Of a stretch of 64,000 nucleotides of DNA, positions 10,777-21,920 are shown piece after piece. The notes below the pieces were generated by a model. The model was not told the DNA's origin. It saw only the letters and a list, made by a program, of their open reading frames with translations, and ran no database searches. Within the stretch, counting starts at the first letter, position 1, and the number at the start of each line of letters is the position of its first letter. A program made the translations under genes and the position numbers. Location: contig NC_037092.1 of the NCBI RefSeq assembly GCF_002994745.2, positions 68,733,823-68,797,822 on the forward strand. The letters run 5' to 3'. Origin of the DNA: Rosa chinensis (taxonomy: Eukaryota > Streptophyta > Magnoliopsida > Rosales > Rosaceae).

Positions 10777-11199
10777 TTTATCGAGATCATGTTCTAGCTT
10801 TATATATATTAATCTCATAATCGTGTGATGCACATGTTATACGGATAAACATGAAAATTTTCTTGTTAATCACATATTTATTTTTTTCATATTTTTGTTT
10901 ATAAAATTTTGATTTTATTATAATAATCATTTTATATAATTTTGTAATCAGTTTTAATTTTAAAGTAAATGGTATTATTAGCACTTCAAAATTTAGTGAA
11001 GTATTTTGATACCAAAAGAACGCCTTTATTTGTAGTTGTAAAGATATATCCACTAATATTTTCAAATAGGGCAGGTCTTTTATTTAATTAAAATTTTTTT
11101 TTTCAAAGATATGTCCACTAATATTTTCAATAGATAGTTTGCTATATTTTTAAATAGGGCAGGTCTGTTAGGAAATGCTAGCTACATCAACGCGAGAGC
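10777..11199. other. AT-rich intergenic
   Basis: A direct repeat of GATATRTCCACTAATATTTTCAA at about 11042 and 11108, followed each time by AATAGGGCAGGTCT, marks a short local duplication. No gene. Confidence 0.5.
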
Positions 11200-11204
11200 T
11201 TCTT

Positions 11205-11600
11205 CATTCCGCGTTCAAAAAGTGCTGCCGATTTCTTATATGCTTACTCAAGTCTTCGAAGACACACGCTATGAAACATGCTTACCATTCGATCGATGAA
11301 AGCATATAATACTAAGTAATAATTAAGCCACATAAACTATGATACATAGTTATATACATAGGAAGACGAACAATAACATGCACGATATTAGCTTGCATGG
11401 GAACTATCTAGGAACTTAGAAAGACTCAAATATGAGGACAGAGTAAGGAAAGGCATGGTGCATGACAATATAGTCTGAAAATAGGAAAGTAGCTCATACT
11501 TAATTAAACAACTCCGACGGACCGCGTGGATTTTGTGGCAAGATACACACTTAGCTTGGCTACATTATTTTGTGCTTTGCACACAAGCACGTTTCCTCCA
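11205..11600 (+). promoter_or_regulatory. Distal upstream module of ZAT copy 2
   Basis: Same ordered landmarks as copy 1: GCGTTCAAAAAGTGCTG, TTCTTATATGCTTA, AGACACACGCTATGAAACATG, GAGTAAGGAAAGGCATGGTGC, GGACCGCGTGGATTTTGTG, AAGATACACACTTAG. Confidence 0.6.
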
Positions 11601-11760
11601 CTCCGTCGATACCGATGATGTGGAGATGAGATTGCCACGTAGAGAAAAACCCGGCGACAAAGGAATTAAGCTAGTTTCTTTGACACGCGCCTTGGAATCT
11701 TGGATGCGGGTGGGCCAGGACGCCGACCGGGCGACCATCAGATTCATCTAGAACAGTCGG

Positions 11761-12140
11761 GAACGTTCAAACTTGAAACGACCTGGGCTGCCTAGAACGA
11801 CCGCTTGTCCGCTTGACCAAGTTAACTCACTCACACTCCAGCAACACGGTGACGCATACGTGGCCCCGATGACGGCACTAAAATAATCCCACAAGAAACA
11901 AAGTTATTACAATAATACCATACTCCTTACATTACTTATTCTCCAAGTCTATAGGAACAAATCGAAACACGTCATTGCTGCTTACTTCGCAAGCTACTAG
12001 AGTCAAGAGTTTCGCTGCCTATATATAGCTGCCCGCTAACTCACTTCCTTTCATTCCACGCTGACTGAGTAACGTTATCACACAGCTTCCTTATTTTCGC
12101 TCCGAAACTCCATTCCCCAAGTCCCCTAACCAGCTTAGCC
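11761..12140 (+). promoter_or_regulatory. Proximal promoter and 5' UTR of ZAT copy 2
   Basis: GAACGTTC at 11761-11768; GGTGACGCATACGTGGCCC at about 11848-11866, where ACGTGGC also fits an ABRE/G-box core; CCAAGTCTATAGG near 11944; TATATATA box at about 12020-12027, some 115 bp before the ATG. Confidence 0.65.
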
Positions 12141-12656
12141 ATGAAAAGAGACAGAGAAGATGAGCAGACCCTGGATTTGGTTAGTTGCTTGATGCTGTTA
12201 TCCAAAGTCGGCCAAAATGATTCATCCCCAGTCAAAAAACAAAAGACCTCGGACCGCGCCTTTGTCTGCAAGACTTGTAATCGCGAGTTCTCATCGTTCC
12301 AAGCCCTCGGAGGCCACAGAGCGAGCCACAACAAGCCGAAACTAATGGCAGGCGGAGCTATAGACCTTTTACAGCTTCCTCAGTCGACGCCGAGCTCGCC
12401 GGCCAAGCCCAAGACGCACGAGTGCCCCATCTGCGGGCTTGAATTCGCAATTGGGCAAGCGCTTGGAGGACACATGAGGAGACATAGGGATGTTATAAAT
12501 TCTGCTTCTGCAGATCGAGATCGGGCAGCAGCCATGCCGGTGTTGAAGAAATCCAATAGCAGCAAAAGGGTGTCGTGCTTGAATCTGGATTTGAATTTGG
12601 CACCACCGGGATACCAACGTCATTACGATTTGACGAAGCTGCAGTTGATTGCTTGA
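12141..12656 (+). CDS. C2H2 zinc-finger repressor, ZAT11/ZAT18-like, copy 2
   Basis: Intronless, 171 residues, very close to copy 1. Both fingers are intact (CKTC...HRASH and CPIC...HMRRH, each with QALGGH), as are the basic start MKRDRE, the leucine-rich segment LDLVSCLMLL and the DLNLAPP repression motif before a YDLTKLQLIA tail. The linker between fingers is shortened by a few residues (GGAIDLLQLPQ). The start codon is in the same GCCATGAAAAG context. The predicted role is a nuclear transcriptional repressor induced by stress or wounding, as for characterised ZAT proteins; this is family inference. All metal ligands and the EAR motif are present, so it looks functional. Confidence 0.93.
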   Translation: MKRDREDEQTLDLVSCLMLLSKVGQNDSSPVKKQKTSDRAFVCKTCNREFSSFQALGGHRASHNKPKLMAGGAIDLLQLPQSTPSSPAKPKTHECPICGLEFAIGQALGGHMRRHRDVINSASADRDRAAAMPVLKKSNSSKRVSCLNLDLNLAPPGYQRHYDLTKLQLIA

Positions 12657-13186
12657 AACAGAATAGTAAAGTGTTGCCCATATTATTAATTCGATGAGGT
12701 TTGATGTGAATTTCTCTAGTCAGAAATATTTAATTCGGTGTTTGTATAGAAACAGTGATTTAGTGTTCTCCAATATTTTTTTGGTTAGTGTTCTTATTTC
12801 TTTTAACATTCTTATGGTACAATTTATTTTCTCTGATATATATATATATATATATATTTTAACGATATATTGTTTTGGAGAAATTAAATTGACACACCCC
12901 AATATTCTTAATACACATCCAACTAATTCTTTCCCAAAATGTCATTTTGTTTTATGAATTAAATACAAAAAAAAAAAAAAAACTTAAATTGTTGGAGCAG
13001 TTCCTATGAAAGTATCTTCAAATTGAGATTTTTTTTTCTTCAGGGAATTTGCGATGACGAGGCTGAAGTTGGAGAGAGAGGCTAAACCTCAAAAGTCATT
13101 CTTTAAAAACTTTCTTATTCTTCACCCACCATCCTTGTTAATTTCTTTCATGAAAACAAAAATATATTGTTATACTATTGCAAACA
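12657..13186. other. 3' flank of ZAT copy 2
   Basis: Paralogous 3' sequence (GGTTTGATGTGAATTTCT, TTCTCCAATATTTTTTTGG), then an (AT)n tract at about 12837-12857 and a poly(A) run near 12966. No gene. Confidence 0.5.
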
Positions 13187-13194
13187 GTCTCATT

Positions 13195-13338
13195 TAGGGT
13201 TGGGCACGGGTCGGACCTGTATGTCATTTTGCTGAGCCCGGGACTGAGCTCGAAATTTTCGGGCTAGGCCCAAATGTGTTATTCAAAGGCTGGGACCAAC
13301 TTAAGGCCTGTTTTCCTAGTTTTCAGGCCCAACCCGGC

Positions 13339-13373
<35 letters not shown>

Positions 13374-14109
13374 AATGTGCAGATCTCCATCGCACTCTTA
13401 TCCTCTACTCATTGAGATCTTTGGCTTTGAAACATAGAGAAAGAAAGGTGTTTGGCTTTGAAATAGAGAGAAAGAAATATCTTTGGCTTTGAAAAATCAA
13501 AGGGAGAAGAGATTTGGATTGCTGGGTAAAGAGAAGAAAGGTCCTCAGTTCTTCCAGTTCCTGATGTCACAGTCATCGCACGACTTACAGCGACGACAAA
13601 GGAGTATGAAGAGAATGAGCATGACGACCGTGCCAGAGTTGAACTTGAAGAGCGAGAGGTCATGGCTCGACTCCTTGAGGCTGGTCTCGATGCAATCGTC
13701 ATCGAGGCATTTGCGAAAGATTGAGAATGATTTGATGAAGGATTTGTGAACAAGGATATAAGATTGAGATATTAATTGATTGGGTATAGGCTTATGGTTT
13801 GAAAGAGAAAAACAGAAGAAGAATTGGGAGTTTTCGGTTTTGGGATTTACTTGAAGACTTTGAAGAGAGATGAAGAACTAAAAGGTTTATGAATTGTTCA
13901 AGAAAAGAATAAGAAGAGAAGGAATCAGAAAAAAGAAAAGGCATAAAGGTTTCAACCGGGCCTAACGGGCTTAATATAAACTGAATTTCAAGGCCCGAGA
14001 CCGACCCGAAATTTATAGATAACGAGCTTAAAAAACCCTGACCGATTAGGATTGGACCAGTTGGGTTGGGCCCGTTTTTCAGGCTTACTGGCTTTTTTCC
14101 CCACCCTCA
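13195..14109. mobile_element. hAT-type non-autonomous element
   Basis: Short inverted ends TAGGGTTGGGC and (reverse complement of right end) TGAGGGTGGGG, with GGGCY-rich subterminal sequence typical of this hAT group. Perfect 8-bp target duplication GTCTCATT at 13187-13194 and 14110-14117. The interior has an A-run of about 29 bases near 13344-13372, a threefold repeat of TTTGGCTTTGAAA with AGAGAGAAAGAAA, and a coding-like fragment described separately. Confidence 0.88.
13542..13724 (+). pseudogene. Coding-like fragment captured in the hAT element, unidentified
   Basis: The frame ending at the TGA at 13722-13724 reads about 60 residues without a stop and looks protein-like: PDVTVIARLTATTKEYEEN, then an acidic Glu/Arg-rich helix, then MARLLEAGLDAIVIEAF. 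It is probably the C-terminal piece of a host gene carried by the element. I do not recognise the family. It is not preceded by a plausible start in the same frame. Confidence 0.4.
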
Positions 14110-14117
14110 GTCTCATT

Positions 14118-14622
14118 CATCCAAGAAACCATAGGAATCATATGAGAGAACCATAATAATTAATAACCCTTGAAACTCTCCATGTACCAATGAAGAACCT
14201 TGAACATCAAAGGTAGAAAACTCAATATGCATGAACTACTCAAATTTTCTAGAAAGGTCAATCTACACAGCAAGAAGAAGAGTTTGGAGGCATATTTTTT
14301 TATTGGAGCTTGGAGGCATTTTGAGAGAAAACTAATGCCTAGATTTTTTTTTTTTAATTGTAAAGAGGGGCATAAGAGGAACCTTAAGAGAAAAATTGAA
14401 CAAAAAAAAAATTTAGGGGGAGTTTGTTAAGTAAATAGGGATGTGTACATAAAATTTCTCTTTTGTATTCTAAAAGTTTTTCAGAGAAAGTGAGAGAAGA
14501 CAAAAGGAGATGAGATTATGCAATTTTATTTCTCCTAAATAAATAAAGATTGTAGAGCATGCATCTAGGAGTTTTAAATGCGAAATCTTGAACTTTCAAT
14601 CCTACAAGGAAACAAAGAGAAC
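14118..14622. other. Intergenic, nothing firm
   Basis: A/T-rich; poly(A) and poly(T) runs near 14346 and 14401. No supported gene. Confidence 0.4.
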
Positions 14623-14641
14623 AATTAGATGCAGTATATAA

Positions 14642-14830
14642 CCACTGCAAGTGGCCTAGTGGTTCTTGCCTAGTTGGGTGTGCTCCCCAACCTAGGTTCG
14701 AATCCCGAAGCTGTCAAAGTGGCCAGGCATTGTGCTGCAATGCACAGTTGGAGCATTTCACATGCGCTGAAGGGGTTTATCTTGGGCCTAGGAAGCCTTT
14801 GGGTTCCCCTTGACAAAGTCAAAAAGAAAA
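14642..14830 (+). mobile_element. tRNA-derived SINE, apparently complete
   Basis: The body has a polymerase III A box TGGCCTAGTGG (14652-14662) and B box GGTTCGAATCC (14695-14705) at the usual spacing, a tRNA-unrelated part, and an A-rich tail ending AAAAAGAAAA. A perfect 19-bp target duplication AATTAGATGCAGTATATAA flanks it (14623-14641 and 14831-14849). It would be mobilised by a LINE. The intact duplication suggests a fairly young insertion. Confidence 0.93.
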
Positions 14831-15078
14831 AATTAGATGCAGTATATAAAGGGGATTAGACATTAGAAAATATCTCTCTCTGGCGTGTGGCCTTTGTTGC
14901 AACTTCTTCTTCCATTCTTTTCTTTGGCTTTATTTTCTTATGACTTTTAGTTACTAATTTCTTAATAGTCAGAGGCTGTTTGAAGCCCCGTTCATGATTG
15001 TGGAATTGTTATGACATTTTGTTTTGGTTTCTTTTATTCATGAATGAGAACCTTTTTACTTCAATACTAGTGATAAAT

Positions 15079-15204
15079 ATGCTTGGGGTTTAGGTTATAT
15101 GTCCTCCCCTCCCCCCATGATGTTAAAATTTAATTTTAATAAATGAAACTGGGCGTGACGCTGAGCTTCCCAGCTAGGCTGAGTTCTAAACCCTTTTAAA
15201 AAAA
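15079..15204 (+). mobile_element. 126-bp truncated retroposon (LINE 3' end)
   Basis: A 17-bp perfect duplication CAATACTAGTGATAAAT (15062-15078 and 15205-15221) flanks an insert that ends in an A-run. The text GGGGTTTAGGTTATATGTCC resembles plant LINE 3' ends and the sequence near 38370. Confidence 0.8.
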
Positions 15205-15221
15205 CAATACTAGTGATAAAT

Positions 15222-15934
15222 TCTTCTTCTGTTTTCTTTGAGTTTTAAAGCTATGAACATGTGTAGCCTGTTTCTCATTAAAATTAGGTCTTTCATGTCT
15301 TTTAGAGTAGTAGTTGTCAATTTGGCATGTAATTTGGTTCATAGGTTAAGTGAGATGCATCGTACTTGTGATGCCTCATGATGACTCAAATCCTTTTTAA
15401 ACCTAATGATTTCTTCTTGTTGAATCTAATGAATCGTCTTCTCAGATTGCATGTAAGAAAATAAGGTCGGGATTTTAGAGCCTCTAGCAGAACCGCTCTA
15501 ACTTGAATCGAAAATGCCGGTTCAGTTGAGTTCTTTAAAAAAATATACTGCAATTTATGTAGAACTGAACTATTGAATTTTTTCCGATTCAGTTTCAGTT
15601 CCTACTGTTCTTAACTATCAAGAACCGGAAAAACCAATACATATGTGCAACTATATAAGGCTTACCTTTGGAAGACCTCGGCTCTTTCTTCTTTCAGTCT
15701 TGAAAAAAAAAAACTCGACCCCTTACTTAGTTCACTGAATTCCTAAATCTCTTACCCAATTCAAATTGAGGATTCAGTTCTTGATTGAAGTTCGAGTCAG
15801 ATCGATTATCACTTTTCGATCAAAAAACTCAATTCTTATTATCCAAAATCCCTAACCAGATCATCCCTCTTTGAATAAGTAAAATCCAAACAGTTGATTC
15901 CATGAGTTCAGATTCAAGTTAATCAAGTCCTGCT
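15222..15934. other. Probable 5' flank of the hAT pseudogene
   Basis: No confident open frame. The position directly before the transposase suggests the leader of that element, but I could not identify its terminal inverted repeat. Confidence 0.35.
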
Positions 15935-16826
15935 GTTGAAAATGAGATTGTTTAGAGCATTCTTGTAGCTCCTGTTGAAAAAGACCAAGTCCAAACCTCA
16001 CAACGTCCCAACACCAAGGCTCAGAAGGAAGCTGCTGCAAAGAGGACCAAGTCTACAGCAACTTCAAGGCAACGATCTTTGGTGTGGGAGCATTTCACAA
16101 AGGAAGAGCACCCCCTTATCGAGATTGTAGATGGAAAGGAGGAGGTTGTTGGGCACACCATTAGAGCACAATGTGATCGAGTATTGTCCTACTCATCTTA
16201 CAGCTAATTAAACTAGTAATGGCACTAGCTCATTGATGAAACACATAGAGCAGATATGTAAGGGATATTCTGGGAGGGGTGACTTAGCAAAGGGGCATAC
16301 TGTTTTGGCTAGTAATGGTCTGGTTGATCCTAGTCCAATAGTTAGGAATTGGAGTAAGGAGGCATGCATTGAAGCTTCTGCTGTTATGATAGTGATGGAT
16401 GAGCTCCCTTTTAGTGCCATAGAAAAACCAGATTTTAAATACTTTTGTAGTATAGTTGTTCTAAAGTGGAAACTTCCATGTAGGAAGGTGATGGCATGGT
16501 GAAGAATTTCTTGAGCATGTATGCTTCCAAGAAGGAAGGGCTGAAGAGGGAATTAGGAAATCATTGTGTATGTTTGACCATCGATACTTGGACATCGTTG
16601 CAGAACATAAATTACATGGTCTTAACTACCCATTTCATAGACAATGGATGGAAAATGCACAAGAGGATCCTGAATTTCTGTGTAATTCCAATCCACCAAG
16701 GAATTACAATAAGAAAAATACTTGAGACTTGTTTGAGAAACTAGAACATAGATAGGGTTCTAACTGTTTTTGTTAATAATGTTCGGCAAATAAGGTATAG
16801 CCATTGACTACATTAAGGGAAAAAAA
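15935..16826 (+). pseudogene. hAT transposase pseudogene, N-terminal half
   Basis: Across frames the translation gives a BED zinc-finger start (SLVWEHFTKEE at about 16078, then a partly eroded Cys/His region and SLMKHIEQICKG), then the conserved core: RNWSKEACIEASAVMIVMDE (about 16350) and LTIDTWTSLQNINYMVLTTH (about 16570-16630, the DDE-region D-T-W motif). Several stops and frameshifts break it (e.g. 16205, 16500, 16742). It belongs to the RICESLEEPER/DAYSLEEPER type of hAT transposase. A CACTA element interrupts it at 16826, and the second half resumes at 21936. Confidence 0.85.
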
Positions 16827-16845
16827 CACTACAACAAAACCTAGC

Positions 16846-17175
16846 ATTAATGACCAACGCAGTGGTCACTAAAAATTGTCAATTTGGTCACTAAATATAA
16901 TTAGTGACTAAATATTGTTGGTCGCTGAGTGGTCACTATAGACCAATCACTAATTCTATTTAGTGACCAATGTATGGTTGTTGGTCACTAAAATGAAAAG
17001 TTTTAGTGACCAAGATTATTTGGTCACAAATCGCTCATGAAAGAATTAGTGACCATAAAGTTCCTCACTGAACCTAACAGATTTGGTCACTAAAACACAT
17101 GATTTGGTCACTAAAGTCTGAGTCACATGCTTATATCAGAGACCAAACCTTAAGGCCACTAAAGTTTTAGTCACT
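16846..17175. repeat. Left subterminal repeats of the CACTA element
   Basis: At least ten copies, in both orientations, of the 10-mer TGGTCACTAA or close variants. In En/Spm such repeats bind the element-encoded TNPA-type protein; that role is inferred here. Confidence 0.85.
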
Positions 17176-17681
17176 GGAAAAAAAAATATTTATCTCCTAA
17201 GCTTTTTCATTTTGGTCTACTACAATAGCTATCAAATTGTCCAAATGTTAGTAACTAAATCACAATATGCAATCGACCAATTACAAATTGAAAGAATGAA
17301 ACCAATTAGTGACAAAATACTCATTAGTCACTGTGAAGCCTGCAACTTGGTGGCCTTCCTTCAAGTTTTGAGCTGCAAACAAAACCCAAAAAGGCAATTA
17401 GCCCTGAACAAACTGACACAGCAATTCTTGGAGTAATTGTCAATGCTTCCTATCAATTGAAATATTTATCAAAGGCATCCCATGATGCACATATTTCCAA
17501 CTTAATGATTTTTTTTCTCTATATATGAGAAACTCAAGTAATTAGATGGCTTAGTTTTCTAACATTCATGCTGCACATCATACAATTATTATCCCTAAAA
17601 GTGCAAAAGCACACAAAATGACACGAACCATGCAGCAGAAGAATATATCTTACTACCAATTAAGCAAAGACGATATCTTAC
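17176..17681. other. CACTA interior, unassigned
   Basis: AT-rich sequence between the subterminal repeats and the zeaxanthin epoxidase fragment. A 74-codon + strand frame (17212-17436) has no recognised domain. Confidence 0.4.
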
Positions 17682-19490
17682 CTGTTACCACCTAAGATCC
17701 AACTCAGTTTCAAGGGCATTGCCTTGTCAATAAAAACTCTCCCACCAACTCTTCTTGGATGTGGTATCCTAAACTTCATCAAAAACTGCAAGGTTTTTCA
17801 ACCAATATGAGTATTTAGAGACACTTCCATTGCATTATCAAGATTGTAGACTCTATGCCAATAAGTATTTTGTACTGCAATTAACAAAGGTTCTTACCGA
17901 TAATGGACCAAGTCCTACACCCAGATAAGCCTTGTAATTAAGTTGAAGCCATAATTGCAGCCATTCTAGTCATTCCATGAATAATCGCAACCCGCAGTTT
18001 TCTAGATGTCTCATAGCTGTTTAAGAAATAAAAAAATGAATTAATAGTCAGAACTTCCTCAAGTCAACTAAGTCCTCCAAACAAATAAGTCTTTGTTTTC
18101 AACTTTCTTTCTTATATATATAATTTTACACACATTGATCTCATCCCTTAAATTCAAGTTCCTATAAGACTATACAGCAAATAGCCTGGGGTTTACCTTC
18201 TTAAAGAAGCTGCAATGTCAGGAAGAGTTCCCACTTCACTGCTTTTCTTCAAAGCTTTTTCAAGCATGCAAGTTGATAACCATCCTGTAGAGATGTAATA
18301 TATAATAGGGTCAAGAGAACTTCAGTATTGAAGTAATTATTAACCGGTGGATCATCAATAAAACAACAATGTATAGTCAAGAGTACATGGCAGACTAAAA
18401 TCTGTGCAGAAGGAAAAAAACATATAAGGTCTGCAGACGATAAGGAAACAAGAAGAAATACAAAGAATTAACCTTCATCACTTGATTTGAGTGATGATGA
18501 ACAATAGTGTGTTAAGATTAGATACACAGTAAAGCATACCTCAATGGCCATGCATCCCTCTTAACCCAAATTTGGCTGCATAGCATGGACAGAATCTGCA
18601 AGCAAGGTCACATTACCCTTTCCCCAGGATAAAGTTGGGGTCCTATCATATATGTCACGTTGTAGACTTGCATCTTCCTCTGTGCTTGGCAAGTAGCAAA
18701 TCTACCACATTATCACACCATCTATCAAATATTTTAAGCAACCTTTCCTTTTTACCTGCCAAACAAGGGAGAAAAACAAATTAATTACATATTTCTTTCC
18801 ATATCACAAAACAGAAACATATAGAGCTGGAATAGGATGTCCCAACAATACTCTGTCAAGTATGACGTGATAATGCATCATTTAATCTCATAATTGTGCA
18901 CATCAGAAATATGGTCTCATATAGTTTATATTATTACAATTAAATCTTGATATGAAATTGTGCATATATATTATGAATTTGGCCCTGATCAGAGAAAGAA
19001 CGATAAGTAGTGGGATAGAAATATATATTACTCCCCACCAGCCATTAACTAGAGAGAACTTCACTTGATATCCTAGCATATTTTTTGTTCGGGTAGTTTC
19101 TTATACCCATTTACAAATTCTAGCTTCATCTGCTAATGAGAGTTTATGTGCTTATTGCATATATCTACGAGAAAAGTCTGAGGGCATCTTGAGCATAAGT
19201 ACCATTGTGGGCATCAACACCACTAGCTAGTTCCTTGTGAAATGTATACCATTGCATCTTTCCTGCACCTACGTCTGAAGAAACGAAGTATTGTTTGTGC
19301 CCTTGAAATACTCGATACCTACAGAAGACAATAATTAAGTTTAATTTAAGCTTTCATGTATGATACAACCTGACATATTGAAAATGCTATGGAGGTCATA
19401 TTTGAAAAATATGGAACAAAGCATACCCTACAGAACTAATGTCAGCAGGCACAAAATCTGTAATACCAGTATAACAAGTATAACCCTAAC
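17682..19490 (-). pseudogene. ZEP: Captured zeaxanthin epoxidase gene fragment (six exons with introns)
   Basis: Zeaxanthin epoxidase is the plastid FAD monooxygenase that makes violaxanthin, a precursor of abscisic acid. On the minus strand, exon-like blocks in correct order encode parts of its middle: YTGITDFVPADISSVG (19490-19427), YRVFQGHKQYFVSSDVGAGK (19318-19203), LLKIFDRWCDNVVDLLLA and DSVHAMQPNLG (18755-18540), DGYQLA (18284-18197), LRVAIIHGMTRMAAIMAST (18016-17898) and FRIPHPRRVGGRVFID (17785-17682). Each block is bordered by AG and GT at matching splice positions. It is broken: a stop replaces Gln after MQPNLG, there is a frameshift in the third block, and a 4-bp insertion after MAST. 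The N-terminal plastid signal and FAD P-loop and the C-terminal FHA domain are absent. Capture by the CACTA element is the simplest explanation. Confidence 0.9.
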
Positions 19491-19711
19491 AAGTATAACC
19501 CAAATAAACAGCCTCCTCTAGTAATAACTAGCTGAAAATTAAACTCCAATTAATACTAATCAAACTTCTATATAATAGAAATGTATTAAACTGAATACAT
19601 TGTATTGCTGAAGACAATCCACAATAAGTAACAAGAATAAATTAAATGGTCAAACAAAAATGCAAAACATCATCTTGGTTAAACTTTTGGTATAAAATAC
19701 AGCATTTACCA

Positions 19712-20760
19712 TTCTCTGTAGCAATCATTGGGAGTTCTTCCTCCTCTTCTTCTGACTCTGATTCAAACTCTACAACAAGGAGAAAGGAAAATAAATAATA
19801 CATTCAAGAAACAACTAGAAGCAATCAAAACGCATTAAGTTTTACTCACCATCATCCGATTCAGTGGCAACAAGGACAACATTCAGTCAAGGAAACCAAA
19901 GGTTAATACAGAATAGCATAATATTCCAAATGCAACAATATTCAATACTTCCTTTCATGCTATGGGAAATACATGAAAATTTCAAAGGCATTTCAAAATC
20001 AAAGAAGCAATCATCAAATTTATTTTAACCAACATGAATACCAAAAAAATAGTAACAAAAGAATGTAGTAAGCCAAGTAATCTGTTCACACATGCAAAGG
20101 AAAAAAAACTGATTGATTAAAAGTAAAATGAACAAAACCATGAGAAAAACTATGACAAAACTTGATTTCATAAGACACATTCTTCGTTCATGCTAAAGTC
20201 CCAAACTATAACTTGAAATAACTTTGAAGTATAAAACTCAAACTTGCCATATGGACCTTATGGCTGCAAATGCTAAAGGCCTAAACCTAAACCATAGTTT
20301 CAACATAATCCAGTTCACATAGTCAATAAATTAATAAAAGACCCATCAATTACTGAAAAGTACAGAAATATAGTGAAAGGATATGCATCTCCCATTACGG
20401 ATTGATAAGCAGCAAAGTGGATAGTACCACTTTTCCAGTTGTGGGATAGTTCAAACTCATCATCAAAGACCAAATCAAATGACAACTGTGGGATTTGGCC
20501 AGGAATGAGATGCCCCAACACAAGCTTCAGCTCTGTGGTCTTTCCATAGATAACAATGCTGTCAGCTGCCTTCTTTGACTCGCCTAGACAAGCCTACAGA
20601 ACAAGCGACTTATAACTACCTTGAATTGACAACAAAGCATTCAATGTAGACTCAGAATTTAAAAGCACAATGAAGATAATAAAACAAACCTGTGACAAAT
20701 GCACCACATTGCCTTGGTTTGACACTACACTTAGGGGCTCTCCAGCCTTCACTTCAACAC
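19712..20760 (-). pseudogene. Captured HD2-type (HDT) histone deacetylase fragment
   Basis: Plant-specific HD2 proteins are nucleolar, nucleoplasmin-like histone deacetylases. Minus-strand blocks read GVEVKAGEPLSVV..GNVVHLSQ (20760-20690), then KLVLGHLIPGQIPQLSFDLV and DDEFELSHNWKSGTIHFAAY (20593-about 20399), LVATESDD (about 19875-19850) and an acidic stretch ESESEEEEEELPM..TENG (about 19771-19712). These match the order of the family: N-terminal MEFWGVEVK..-type domain, conserved FELSHNWK, then the acidic region. Splice-like AG and GT edges border the blocks. The start methionine exon, lysine-rich part and C-terminal zinc finger are missing. Upstream of it is the pKIWI502-like piece and downstream the ZEP piece, in one orientation. 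Confidence 0.87.
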
Positions 20761-21185
20761 CTGGAGTGAAGAAAAGACAACTATTAACAGACCTTACAGA
20801 AATACAGCAAAAAAATGCAAAACAATGCTTCAAAAAAACAAAAGTAAAAAAGTTTTAGACAGATAGTCAGTTAAATGATAGAAATTATGGGATGGGAAAA
20901 TCGATGGTAGTCCACATCTGTCAAATTCCAAAAAATTGATAAATACCATATATGGGGGAACTTTAGAGAACCAAGTCAGGAACCCTAAAGCATATGCCCA
21001 AACTTGTTTCATCACACAAAAATGACAACACATAAACTGAAAGCACTCAAAAATTGTATACTAAAAATCACACAACCCGACAACATATACTAAATGCAAA
21101 CATCAAAATTGCATACCCAGTCTGCACAACATTTCATAAGGACAACCCAATACATGAACAGGTCAAAAGCCCTCATCAAAGGTTG

Positions 21186-21533
21186 CATTCTGTCAAGGTT
21201 TCTGGCCCCATAGAAGAGCTTCACGTCGAATCCCCTATCAACATTAAACCCTGATTCAATCAGGGACATGATCGAACTGCAGAACAGAAATTGAAACATG
21301 TTAACAATCGAATTCATTCTATTGCCTCAAAATTAGTGAATCCAAAATCAATTGAATCACAACAAACCTGATTCCAGATCTCGTTGTGAAAATTAGAACA
21401 CTAGGATAATTCTCCAGCGGTTCGATCTAATCAATCTCGAAGCATTTCCCCATGACCTGGGACCCTGGATTAGCTCCACAAAGTCCCCCTTCTTAAACCC
21501 GCACAGTAGCTCAGTGATGGACCATGAAACAAA
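21186..21533 (-). pseudogene. Captured pKIWI502-like oxidoreductase fragment
   Basis: Two minus-strand blocks resemble the FNR-like plastid protein known as fruit protein pKIWI502: ITELLCGFKKGDFVELI with following VLIF in a shifted frame (21533-21368), and MSLIESGFNVDRGFDVKLFY plus GARNLDRM (21276-21186). A GT donor-like sequence follows the first block (GTTTGT) and TTCTGCAG precedes the second. There is a small insertion plus frameshift in the first block (QGPRSW where the family has a short VMG turn), so it is non-functional. The similarity is from memory of the family; a protein search would settle it. Confidence 0.75.
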
Positions 21534-21719
21534 AGGGCTCTGTTCGCGAGAAGAAGAGTGAGGGAAGAGGACAATGAAGATAAGAGGATGGTGAACTAGT
21601 GATTGTATATTTTTTTGGGTATAAATTGTGAGACTTCAAAATAGCGCTTTTGATTGCCGTGTAAAAGAATTTTGGATTTTAATTTTGAAACCAACCCGCC
21701 TACAATTCCCGCCTACAAT

Positions 21720-21920
21720 TAGCTGAATAGTTTTGGTCACTATAGCAAAACCGCGTGTTATAAAGTCTAGAAACATCAGTGACCCAACATAAATGGTCAC
21801 TAATATTAAAAAATTTAGTCACTAGAAGTGTTAGTGACCAGCTAGTAGTAGTGGTCACTAATTCAATACTATTTGTGACCAACATTGATGTGGTCATTGA
21901 CAATTTGGTCACTAATGCCA
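21720..21920. repeat. Right subterminal repeats of the CACTA element
   Basis: About ten copies of TGGTCACTAA/TTAGTGACC variants, mirroring the left end. Confidence 0.85.

Noticed and set aside
12041..12334. Minus-strand frames opposite the ZAT genes (also 12369-12623, 24193-24582, 46012-46314 and others)
   Set aside because: They are shadows of the conserved zinc-finger coding sequence in the other strand.
14642..14720. A real tRNA gene
   Set aside because: The A and B boxes belong to a SINE with tail and target duplication; no complete cloverleaf or acceptor stem is seen.
16846..17175. CRISPR-like short repeats
   Set aside because: The repeats are in both orientations, unevenly spaced and at the ends of a CACTA element in a plant genome.
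17682..19490. Functional zeaxanthin epoxidase gene
   Set aside because: Internal exons only, with stops and frameshifts, inside CACTA ends.
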